From Desulfofustis sp. (GTDB lineage Bacteria > Desulfobacterota > Desulfobulbia > Desulfobulbales > Desulfocapsaceae), in the NCBI GenBank assembly GCA_029287755.1, contig JARFQM010000398.1:1-8681 (forward strand): a stretch of DNA of 8,681 nucleotides, written 5' to 3'. The notes beneath the pieces are model-generated. The model worked only from the letters and a program-made list of their open reading frames with translations, did not search any database and was not told where the DNA came from. Position numbers and translations under genes: made by a program. Shown in pieces: positions 1-6,317 of this stretch; positions within the stretch are counted from its first letter, which is position 1; the number at the start of each line of letters is the position of its first letter.

Positions 1-41
1 AGGTCAACTCGTCGGCAGCGTCAGATGTGTATAAGAGACAG
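1..41. other. Illumina Nextera (Tn5) adapter left in the assembly
   Basis: Bases 9-41 match the 33-base Nextera read-1 transposase adapter, from TCGTCGGCAGCGTC through the 19-base Tn5 mosaic end AGATGTGTATAAGAGACAG at 23-41. The eight bases before it (1-8) have the length and position of an i5 index, but this cannot be confirmed here. This is library-construction sequence, not genome. It produces two familiar artefact peptides: MCIRDR on the plus strand and VSYTHLTLPT on the minus strand. Genuine sequence starts at about base 42. Confidence 0.97.
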
Positions 42-591
42 GTATGACGCAGCCGCAGGCGGCAGTGGAAATTTTGTTCTGACTTTTTCCGAGGGTGGAA
101 ATGTTAAACGGCAGCAGATCAAGCGAGCTCATCTTTTTAAGGGCATCCACCAGGATCTTGATCTTGCCGGTGGTTTTCTGGCTGTCAATCAGGGGCACCC
201 AGCCTACGACCCCCTTGAAAAGCAGGATCTGATTGTTGCAGTAGACGATATCGAGCTCTGAGGGGTGAGCGCTCAAGGCCAAGGAGATCATTTCCATCCT
301 GTCATTGGGAATGGAGTAGCAGCGTTTGAGCGCCTTTTGCGAATCGAGCGGCAGAAATCCTACGCTGCAGCCGTAATCGATGGCATATTGCAGGATTTCT
401 TTGATGATTTTGAGTTCTGCAGCTACGACAACATGACTGATATCCTTGAGCAGGGAAGCGCTGTTGTCACGCAGCTCATTGATTGAGACCGGGGAGATAG
501 AGCATCCATGAAGATTGGCGAGTATGTCGTCCAGATGTATCTGGCCCGCTTCGGAATAGACAAACAGCGCAGAGTCGACATACTCGGCCAT
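42..591 (-). CDS. Partial protein, divergent diacylglycerol-kinase/NAD-kinase-like fold (3' end missing)
   Basis: The first 183 codons (591 down to 43) are genuine. The frame then runs into the adapter, so the true C-terminus is missing and the last ~11 residues of the open frame are artefact. No confident family name. The order of elements resembles a diacylglycerol kinase catalytic domain: a strand HVVVAAELK (53-61) sits where GGDGT is expected, then a helix, then GFLPLDSQKALK (78-89) where a GxLPLGTGNDxA loop is expected, then IPND, a DIVYCNNQILLFKGVVGW strand pair (114-131), and LPFNISTLG near the end (160-168). Both nucleotide/phosphate-binding loops have lost their glycines, so if the homology is real this is probably not an active kinase. 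The start is ATG at 591. No good ribosome binding site is visible, but an in-frame stop lies 11 codons upstream with no other start between. It lies 25 bases downstream of the Spy-like gene on the same strand and may be co-transcribed with it. The fold assignment is inference. Confidence 0.6.
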
Positions 592-616
592 GGCTATGGA
601 ATTGGTCTGTCCACCA

Positions 617-1288
617 TTAAACGGTTAACAAAGCCTTTTTAATATCTTCTTTCTGGTCCTCGTTGTATTTCTCCAGTTTTTCGAGTTGCTCGTCATCCAG
701 GGTTTCCTGGACCTTGTCGTAAAGATCTTTGGTCAGCTTTTCGAAATCCTGCTTAAATTCATTCCAGTCCCTGGAGCCTTCTTTGGCCAGTTCCTGGATC
801 TTGTCAGCTAACTGATCAAAACTCTCCTCGAGCACCGGCTTGAGCTTCTGGGCCTGCTCTTCAGTGAGGGCGAGCAACTCGTTGAGGTCGGCGATCATTT
901 TTTCTTTTGCCTTGTCAATGGCCTCCCTGTCGACCTTGGCGAGTTCCTCCCTGAGCTTCATTGCTTCCTCGCTGGACAGGATGTCCTTGACTTTCTGCTC
1001 GGCATCCCTGGACATGGAATCGAATTTCTTGGTCAGCTTTTCGAGCTCGGCATAGCCCTTGTCTACCGACTCCTTCAACCCTTCCGACATCTCTTTTGAT
1101 TTCTCTTCGATAACCGGTTTGAGCTGCTCCCATTTTTCCCGGGTCAGATCCATCTGTCTTTCCATTTCTGAGATAATTTTCTCCGAATTAAACTCCTCGG
1201 ATTCGGCGCCCTGGGAGGCAACCGCAAAGAGCCCCGAGGCCAGAAAAATTGCAATCGGCAGAATTAAAACTGTGGGTAACCTTCTCAT
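617..1288 (-). CDS. Secreted Spy/CpxP-like helical protein with internal duplication
   Basis: 223 residues. The N-terminus is a clear Sec signal peptide: Arg-Arg at 2-3, a hydrophobic core at about 5-24, and likely cleavage after AVA (24) or QGA (28). The mature part is almost entirely charged amphipathic helix, very rich in Lys and Glu, with no cysteine. Two copies of one module are visible: LTREKWEQLKPVIEE (48-62) matches LTEEQAQKLKPVLEE (141-155), and ELEKLTKKFD (81-90) matches DFEKLTKDLY (181-190). The LTxxQ-like motif is typical of Spy/CpxP periplasmic proteins (chaperone or envelope-stress sensors), so a periplasmic chaperone-like role is the best guess. A generic coiled-coil protein is the alternative. 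The start is chosen at 1288 because AAAGGAGG (1297-1304) sits 8 bases upstream and the signal peptide begins there. A longer reading from 1324 adds 12 residues with no benefit. Confidence 0.85.
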   Translation of the reverse strand: MRRLPTVLILPIAIFLASGLFAVASQGAESEEFNSEKIISEMERQMDLTREKWEQLKPVIEEKSKEMSEGLKESVDKGYAELEKLTKKFDSMSRDAEQKVKDILSSEEAMKLREELAKVDREAIDKAKEKMIADLNELLALTEEQAQKLKPVLEESFDQLADKIQELAKEGSRDWNEFKQDFEKLTKDLYDKVQETLDDEQLEKLEKYNEDQKEDIKKALLTV

Positions 1289-1296
1289 GGTGCCCG

Positions 1297-1304
1297 CCTC
1301 CTTT
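1297..1304 (-). promoter_or_regulatory. Ribosome binding site fixing the start of the Spy-like gene
   Basis: On the minus strand AAAGGAGG lies 8 bases before the ATG at 1288. It is the strongest Shine-Dalgarno sequence in the window and decides the start at 1288 over an in-frame ATG at 1324. Confidence 0.85.
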
Positions 1305-1370
1305 GCGCGAATGTATTGCAACATATGAATGATTGGGATAGGTTGTGACTCCGTTGTCCGGGTAATTTTA

Positions 1371-1399
1371 GATATAGTGCTGAACCTTCAGGAAAGCAA
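1371..1399 (-). promoter_or_regulatory. Candidate sigma-70 promoter for the Spy-like gene
   Basis: Read on the minus strand, TTGCTT (1394-1399) and TATATC (1371-1376) are separated by 17 bases. They would start a transcript roughly 75 bases before the ATG at 1288. The -35 matches consensus at only three positions and the -10 at four, so this is a suggestion from spacing and position. Confidence 0.3.
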
Positions 1400-1438
1400 C
1401 AGCTCAAAACAATAATGCACTGAAGCCGCGACAATTGA

Positions 1439-1451
1439 GGACAGTCAGTCC
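1439..1451. repeat. Small REP-like inverted repeat in the intergenic region
   Basis: GGAC (1439-1442) and GTCC (1448-1451) flank a five-base loop, within a GC-rich segment ending CCCCGG. Its style (GGACxxxxxGTCCCC beside a gene start) resembles scattered REP-type repeats, but only one copy is visible. A second short hairpin, GGCCT-TCT-AGGCC, lies at 1515-1527 just before the LysE-family gene. Neither has a T-tract, so neither looks like a rho-independent terminator. Confidence 0.3.
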
Positions 1452-1551
1452 CCGGTCCGCGCAGAGCCCGAGTCGAGCAAGCCGGGATGGGTTGAGCCAT
1501 ACAATGGCTACACTGGCCTTCTAGGCCTCAAATCCGCGCCACCCCATAGCC

Positions 1552-2187
1552 ATGTCACTTGCCCTGTTCACTATTTTCGGATCATCCTTCGTCATCGCCC
1601 TGTCTGGCGCTTTGATGCCCGGTCCGGTGCTTACGGTGACAGTCAGCGAAAGCGCCCGCCGGGGGGCAAAGGCGGGACCGCTGATGATTTTCGGTCACGG
1701 CATACTGGAGCTGGCACTGGTGCTGGCCCTGCTGGGGGGACTGGCGCCATTCTTTTCCCGAGACGAGGTATTCGTTGTCGTCTCTCTGGTGGGAGGGGCA
1801 ATACTGCTGTGGATGGCCTGTATGATGTTCAAGGAGCTCCCGGAGCTGAAACTGAAATTTGATCATGATGATCAGAGACCCCGCAGTCTGGTGCTCTCCG
1901 GCATTCTGCTCAGCCTGGCCAATCCCTATTGGCTTATCTGGTGGGCGACCATCGGCATCGGCTACATCATGTATTCGGTCAAATTCGGCGTCCCGGGCAT
2001 AATCGCCTTTTTCACCGGCCACATCCTGGCTGATCTGGCCTGGTACAGCCTTATTTCCTTCGGCGTCGCCAAGGGCCGAAACTTTTTTACCGACACCTTC
2101 TATCGCAGACTGATAGGCGCCTGCGCATCTTTTCTGTTCGTCTTCTCGGGCTATTTTTTTTACAGTGGGCTGGAAAGAATCCTCTGA
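1552..2187 (+). CDS. LysE-family amino-acid/metabolite exporter
   Basis: 211 residues, the usual length for LysE/RhtB-type transporters, with about six hydrophobic segments at roughly 5-27, 44-68, 73-93, 112-138, 147-172 and 186-206. Family hallmarks are visible: SGALMPGPVLTVTV (18-31) in the first helix, the conserved FGHGILE (47-53), NPYWLIWW (124-131) and GHILADLAWYS (156-166). A charged loop, KFDHDDQRPR (102-111), separates the two halves. These proteins sit in the inner membrane and export amino acids or related small molecules by ion exchange. The substrate cannot be told from sequence. No strong ribosome binding site precedes the ATG, but the first helix needs this start or one very near it. 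It is monocistronic here and convergent with the VWA gene, with only 20 bases between stops. Confidence 0.9.
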   Translation: MSLALFTIFGSSFVIALSGALMPGPVLTVTVSESARRGAKAGPLMIFGHGILELALVLALLGGLAPFFSRDEVFVVVSLVGGAILLWMACMMFKELPELKLKFDHDDQRPRSLVLSGILLSLANPYWLIWWATIGIGYIMYSVKFGVPGIIAFFTGHILADLAWYSLISFGVAKGRNFFTDTFYRRLIGACASFLFVFSGYFFYSGLERIL

Positions 2188-2207
2188 TCAGTCACAGACG
2201 AAAACCT

Positions 2208-4484
2208 TTAACCGGTCAATTGCCGGTACATATCGATCATTCTCATCGGCAGCTTATCTATTTCATCGATGAAAATGTAATTCCCCCTGCCAAACATCTG
2301 CGGCAGGTAGTCGTGAGCCTCGCGGTCAACGGTGATGCAGAAGGTGTGGATACCAGTTCCCCGGGCTTCCAGCAGGGCTTTTCTGGTATCCTCGACGGCG
2401 TAGTCGCCTTTATAGTCGTCGTAATCTTCGGGTTTACCGTCGGTGATGGTCACCAACAGCCTGGTGCGGGCTTCATACTGCGCAAGCTTATCCGACGCAT
2501 AGCGCAGGGCCGGTCCCATCCTGGTGTATTCGCGCGGCAGAATCGAGTTTATGCGTTGATGGATCCTCCGGCCGTAGGGCTCTTCAATATCCTTAACCCT
2601 GTAGACGTCACAGCGGGAACGGCGCATGCCTGAAAAACCGAGGATACCATAAGGGTCGCCGGCCACATCCATGACTTCGCAGAGCAGCACCAGCGCCTCC
2701 TTGATAACTGTTCCCACCCAGCCCTCGGTGGAATTGGACATGTCGACAAGGAAAATGGTGGCGATGTCTCGCTCGTTGCGCTGCAGCCTGACAAACAGCT
2801 TGCTTGATGGGCTGATGCCTGCGCGCTGATCTCCCCTGGCCTCGACTATGGCGTCCAGGTCGATATCGTCACCCTCACGCTGCCGCCTGACGAAATGTTC
2901 GTTGGTCTTCATGAACTCAAACTGGCGGCGCAGCTTGAGCAAGATTCCCCTGTGTTTTTCAAGAGTCGTGTCGACGAACGTGGAGTGCAGAAGGGGCATT
3001 TCTCTCTCCATGATCCGGCACCAGTTTTTGCGGTAGCCGTTGCGCCGGAAATCCCATTCATCCAGGAGAATGCCTTCCTGGCCGCCGAGTTCCTCCCCCT
3101 GACCATCGGCGGACGCTTGCCGTCGAGTCAGCCCAGCCCCCGATACTCCCGCTGCGGCGGAAAAATAGCTGGGCGGAATATGGCCCAGATCCTCCCTGAT
3201 CTGGTTGATTAACTGCACCAGTTCTTCCGGCAGATCGACTTCGGGATTGTCCAGAATCTGCTGCGCTTGCGGTGCTGAATAGTCAGCTTTGGTCTCGGTG
3301 ATCACCGCCATGGCCTGATCTGCTTCATCCTGCCTCGCTGCACCACCGGGCTGAGGAGATGAAGTCCCGTTCTTATCCCTGAGCGCCTGCAGGTGCAGGA
3401 TGAATGTTTCTTTCATGACCGCGCGTTTTCTTTCGATTTCAGCAGATGCCTTGGTGAAATCATGTCGGCCGAGCAGTTCAAGGAGCGGAGGCCGCTCGTA
3501 TGATTTTTCAGCAGCCGCTAAAATATTGTAAAGCTCGTGCAGTTTTGTGATCGAATCGGCCCTGGCAGTGGACAAAAGGTTTTGCAAGGCCTGGTCTTGA
3601 GATATCCAAGGGGGGAATTTCTGGTCAAAGAGGATGCTGTATCCCAGCTCGGCGAGCTGCGCTTCAGAGCTGTCATGATCCGCTGCAGGAAGCGCCCCCT
3701 CCAGATCGACTTTCAGCTTGCCGACCTCATGGGCCAGGCCGGGCAGATCCGCTCGCAACCAGCGCATCACCCGGCCCGTCTCGAGCAGGAAAAAAATGTC
3801 AGCGGCCAGTTCAGGGTGGGCAAACCCGGCCAGGAAATCAGCCATCTGGCTCTTTACATCCGAAACTTCAGTTCCGGGATTTATTAGCTGATTACCTCGC
3901 ACCTCACTTTCTGGAGGGATTTTGAAGGTGCCGAGCAGATCGAATCCCCAGTGCAGGGTCAACAGGAACTTGTAGAGTAATTGATTCTTCTGGTAGCTGT
4001 TGAGCAGAGAGATCGAGACCGGCACAAAATAAGTTGTGGTATTCGTATGGGGAGACGCATCCAGGTCGATATCAAAGTCTTCTCCGGAGACCCCCCTGAG
4101 ATAGAAGAGCAAGCGTTTACGCACATCCTCGAAACGCACCAGGTTTCTTTTTCTCAGGGGAGTGAGAAATACCTGACCGGCATCAACGATCACTCCCCTG
4201 GCGCTGGCCAGTCCCTGCTGTTCGTAGCGGCGCAGTATGGCCCGGACCCACTTGGGAACGAGATCGGCAGGGATAGTTTCAATCACGCGGCTGCCGTCTT
4301 CGAGAAAAGACAGACACAGGCTGTTGCTTACCGGCCAGATCACCGGTATCTGTGACATGAGCAGCTCTCTTGCGGAGGCAGGCAATTCAGCAATTTCATC
4401 GACGATACCATCGACTTCCCACTCGTTGGGAAGTGCGGGAGAGACAAGCTCATAGAATCGATTTTTCAGGGCCTCTTTGTTCAT
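2208..4484 (-). CDS. CbbO/NorD-family VWA-domain activator protein
   Basis: 758 residues from the ATG at 4484. The C-terminal ~190 residues form a von Willebrand A domain with a complete MIDAS metal site: DMSNS (D581, S583, S585), T654 in YTRMGP and D682 in TDGKPED. The N-terminal half is helical. A low-complexity linker follows (about 380-480, with GTSSPQPGGAARQ and GVSGAGLTRRQ), then a conserved stretch with DEWDFRRNGYRKNWC before the VWA domain. This architecture and length are typical of CbbO, with NorD as the shorter relative. Such proteins bridge a CbbQ/NorQ AAA+ ring to a client enzyme (RuBisCO for CbbO, nitric oxide reductase for NorD). Here the matching ATPase is immediately upstream in the same operon, 68 bases away. 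The start is uncertain: a TTG at 4517 would add 11 residues, and neither start has a good ribosome binding site. No client gene is in the window. Confidence 0.9.
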   Translation of the reverse strand: MNKEALKNRFYELVSPALPNEWEVDGIVDEIAELPASARELLMSQIPVIWPVSNSLCLSFLEDGSRVIETIPADLVPKWVRAILRRYEQQGLASARGVIVDAGQVFLTPLRKRNLVRFEDVRKRLLFYLRGVSGEDFDIDLDASPHTNTTTYFVPVSISLLNSYQKNQLLYKFLLTLHWGFDLLGTFKIPPESEVRGNQLINPGTEVSDVKSQMADFLAGFAHPELAADIFFLLETGRVMRWLRADLPGLAHEVGKLKVDLEGALPAADHDSSEAQLAELGYSILFDQKFPPWISQDQALQNLLSTARADSITKLHELYNILAAAEKSYERPPLLELLGRHDFTKASAEIERKRAVMKETFILHLQALRDKNGTSSPQPGGAARQDEADQAMAVITETKADYSAPQAQQILDNPEVDLPEELVQLINQIREDLGHIPPSYFSAAAGVSGAGLTRRQASADGQGEELGGQEGILLDEWDFRRNGYRKNWCRIMEREMPLLHSTFVDTTLEKHRGILLKLRRQFEFMKTNEHFVRRQREGDDIDLDAIVEARGDQRAGISPSSKLFVRLQRNERDIATIFLVDMSNSTEGWVGTVIKEALVLLCEVMDVAGDPYGILGFSGMRRSRCDVYRVKDIEEPYGRRIHQRINSILPREYTRMGPALRYASDKLAQYEARTRLLVTITDGKPEDYDDYKGDYAVEDTRKALLEARGTGIHTFCITVDREAHDYLPQMFGRGNYIFIDEIDKLPMRMIDMYRQLTG

Positions 4485-4552
4485 CGTCGGAATCGATGGC
4501 GGTCTAAAACTATTCAACAGACGCTCTCAGAGGAAGCATACGGTCAGTTCGA

Positions 4553-5365
4553 CTAGAATACCGCATCAACCATTTCAACCAGGGAACCAAGCAGATCGGG
4601 ATCATCGGTCAAACTCTCGACCACCCCGACCATGCAGGCGATGCGAGCACCGATGCCCGAATTGATCAGCAAACCTGCGTTGATAAGCAGTCGTGTCGAG
4701 GCGCCTTCGGGTAAACCGGATTCACGCAGTCCCCTGCTCATGGTGCCCAACCGAACCAGTCGTCTGGCCAGCTCCATGTCTATCCCCGCCTCTGCCGCCA
4801 CGATTTTCGTTTCCAGATCTTGCTCAGGGTAGGCAAAGGAGAGTGATACAAAGCGCTGCCGGGTCGATGTTTTGAGATCTTTCAGGACGCTTTGATAACC
4901 GGGATTATAGGAGACGCCGAGCATGAACTGTTCAGGGGCCATGAGCAGCTGGCCCAGCTTGTCGATCGGCAGTTCCCGGCGATCGTCGGCAAGGGGATGA
5001 ATCACCACCGTGGTATCTTTTCTGGCCTCCACAATCTCGTCGAGATAACAGATTCCTCCAGCGCGCACGGCGCGGGTCAGAGGACCGTCAACCCAGATTG
5101 TCTCATCACCTTTGACAAGATACCTGCCCACCAGATCAGAGGTGGATAGATCATCATGACAGGAGACGGTGATCAGCGGACGACCCAGCTTCCAGGCCAG
5201 GTACTGCATGAAACGGGTCTTGCCGCAGCCGGTCGGGCCTTTCAACAGCAAGGGCAATTTTCGTTCATAGGTTGCCACTGCTATTTCTATTTCATCGCCG
5301 ACCGGCAGATAAAATGGTTCTTCGGTAATCAGGTGATCTTCAAGTGAGGACTGCATGAGCGTCAT
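4553..5365 (-). CDS. CbbQ/NirQ/NorQ-family MoxR-type AAA+ ATPase
   Basis: 270 residues, the normal size for CbbQ/NorQ. It carries Walker A GPTGCGKT (43-50), Walker B ICYLDEIVEA (105-114, with D109-E110), the pore-side motif SCHDDLSTSDLVGRY (68-82), sensor-1 region VSYNPGYQS (151-159) and the Arg-finger region STRQRF (167-172). Proteins of this family form hexameric rings that use ATP hydrolysis to remodel a client metalloenzyme or RuBisCO, recruited through the VWA partner encoded next. The start is set at 5365 because AAGGA lies six bases upstream of it. An in-frame ATG at 5383 has no ribosome binding site and would add only six residues. It is first gene of the pair and follows a leader rich in inverted repeats. 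Confidence 0.93.
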   Translation of the reverse strand: MTLMQSSLEDHLITEEPFYLPVGDEIEIAVATYERKLPLLLKGPTGCGKTRFMQYLAWKLGRPLITVSCHDDLSTSDLVGRYLVKGDETIWVDGPLTRAVRAGGICYLDEIVEARKDTTVVIHPLADDRRELPIDKLGQLLMAPEQFMLGVSYNPGYQSVLKDLKTSTRQRFVSLSFAYPEQDLETKIVAAEAGIDMELARRLVRLGTMSRGLRESGLPEGASTRLLINAGLLINSGIGARIACMVGVVESLTDDPDLLGSLVEMVDAVF

Positions 5366-5402
5366 GAAATATCCTTTTTCCATCTAATTAAGGTTTTCGT
5401 TA

Positions 5403-5431
5403 ACCATAAGTGCGTCTTCCGCAAGACGCAA
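5403..5431 (-). promoter_or_regulatory. Weak candidate promoter overlapping the stem-loop, for the AAA+/VWA operon
   Basis: On the minus strand TTGCGT (5426-5431) and TATGGT (5403-5408) are 17 bases apart, and the inverted repeat 5411-5430 fills the spacer and overlaps the -35. If real, the repeat could be an operator. Consensus matches are poor (3 of 6 and 4 of 6). Confidence 0.2.
5411..5430. repeat. Perfect 8-bp inverted repeat with a 4-base loop
   Basis: TGCGTCTT, loop CCGC, AAGACGCA. The stem is perfect. No T-tract follows on either strand, so it is not a standard terminator. It lies 46 bases before the ATPase start on the minus strand, in that operon's leader or promoter, and may be an operator or an mRNA hairpin. 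Confidence 0.65.
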
Positions 5432-5727
5432 GAACCTTACCCAGGTGAGAGTAAAGTAGGGGCGCTGATTGCACCGTATTGATTACCGACCGAATGCACC
5501 TGGTGCTTCAGTCGCTTATCCGGCATTTGTCTCCTCACTGTCCCACTTCATGATTGAGAAAAAAATATTTGCAGGACCAAAACTAAACGCTGGGTGTGGT
5601 CACTGCATGAATCTCTTGTCTTCATAGAGGCACTATGATTATTGTACTATCCACACTGGCAGACTGGACATCCTGCAGCCACGGAAGTCCGGGTTATTAC
5701 CAGCAACTTGACGAGACAGAATCAGAC

Positions 5728-6270
5728 ATGAAAGCACCTACCTTCGATTTAACTGCGCATATCAGATCCGTACCCGGTTGGCCCGAACCGCACGTGGTGT
5801 TCAGGGATATCTGTTCACTCCTGGAGGACAGAAAGGTATTCAAACAGGTCATCGACCTTTTTGTGGAGCGCTACCGTGAAATCAAGATCGATGCCGTCGT
5901 CGGCATCGACGCCCGAGGCTTCATTATCGGCTCCCCCATTGCATATCTGCTCGATGTCGGTTTCATTCCCATACGGAAAAAAGGGAAACTGCCGGGAGAT
6001 ACCATCTCCGAGGCCTACGAACTCGAATATGGTCAGGCGGAGGTCGAGGTGCAGACGGCATGGCTCAGAGAAGGTCACCATATCGTGCTGGTTGACGACC
6101 TCATCGCCACCGGCGGCACCATGGTCGCGGCCTTGAACCTGCTGCAGCGAATCGGTGTCGATATACTGGAAAGCAGCGCCATAATCGATTTACCGGATCT
6201 GGGCGGCAGTAAGAAAATCGCTGACATGGGGGTCAATGTGCACACCTTCTGCGAATTCGACGGGCATTGA
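5728..6270 (+). CDS. apt: Adenine phosphoribosyltransferase
   Basis: 180 residues, the normal length for bacterial Apt. It converts adenine and PRPP to AMP and pyrophosphate in the cytoplasm (purine salvage). The PRPP-binding motif IVLVDDLIATGGT (119-131) is intact. Other Apt features follow in order: VVFRDICSLLED (23-34), VVGIDARGFIIGSPIAYLL (57-75), the flexible-loop region IRKKGKLPGDT (82-92) and YELEYGQAEVEV (97-108). The start at 5728 aligns with family N-termini (AHIRSVPGWPEPHVVFRD). An in-frame ATG at 5635 has a better ribosome binding site (AGAGG, four bases away) and would add 31 unfamiliar residues, so the true start is not settled. It is convergent with the nucleoside transporter operon, with 47 bases between stops, which supports a shared salvage role. 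Confidence 0.94.
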   Translation: MKAPTFDLTAHIRSVPGWPEPHVVFRDICSLLEDRKVFKQVIDLFVERYREIKIDAVVGIDARGFIIGSPIAYLLDVGFIPIRKKGKLPGDTISEAYELEYGQAEVEVQTAWLREGHHIVLVDDLIATGGTMVAALNLLQRIGVDILESSAIIDLPDLGGSKKIADMGVNVHTFCEFDGH

Positions 6271-6317
6271 CGGCAGTTCCTGACAATCAGTTAAACGTCC
6301 AGGATGTCTGGCTGGTC

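Larger units (their letters stand above)
5366..5727. other. 362-base divergent intergenic region between the AAA+ gene and apt
   Basis: No convincing gene is seen. The region must hold control sequences for both divergent transcripts. It contains a perfect 8-bp stem-loop (5411-5430) inside an outer AAGGTT/AACCTT pair (5390-5395 and 5433-5438), a 7-bp inverted repeat CCAGGTG/CACCTGG (5451-5457 and 5497-5503) and an overlapping palindrome GCACC-T-GGTGC (5496-5506). A weak plus-strand promoter candidate for apt is TTGTCT (5527-5532), 16 bases, CATGAT (5549-5554), followed by an A-rich run. An in-frame ATG at 5635 is an alternative apt start. I recognise no known riboswitch class. Confidence 0.5.

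Noticed and set aside
25..261. Plus-strand open frame beginning MCIRDR
   Set aside because: It starts inside the Nextera adapter and lies antisense to the minus-strand gene; its start is an artefact.
840..1328. Two plus-strand open frames rich in Ser and Phe
   Set aside because: They are antisense to the Spy-like gene. The Ser/Phe-rich composition is what the reverse strand of Lys/Glu-rich codons gives.
1504..1524. Seven-codon ORF (ATG to TAG) ahead of the LysE-family gene
   Set aside because: It is short, in frame but closed by TAG, and has no ribosome binding site; chance is sufficient.
1582..2022. 146-codon minus-strand frame inside the LysE-family gene
   Set aside because: Shadow of the exporter gene; the His/Gln-rich low-complexity product has no recognisable domain.
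2211..2227. ACCGG-(7)-CCGGT hairpin between convergent stops as a terminator
   Set aside because: Only five base pairs, it overlaps the end of the VWA coding sequence, and no T-tract follows on either strand.
3537..4355. Plus-strand frames of 116 and 124 codons opposite the VWA gene
   Set aside because: Antisense shadows of a well-supported 758-residue protein; no domain or ribosome binding site supports them.
6299..6311. CCAG-(5)-CTGG hairpin between apt and the permease as a bidirectional terminator
   Set aside because: The four-base stem is too weak and lacks a U-tract.
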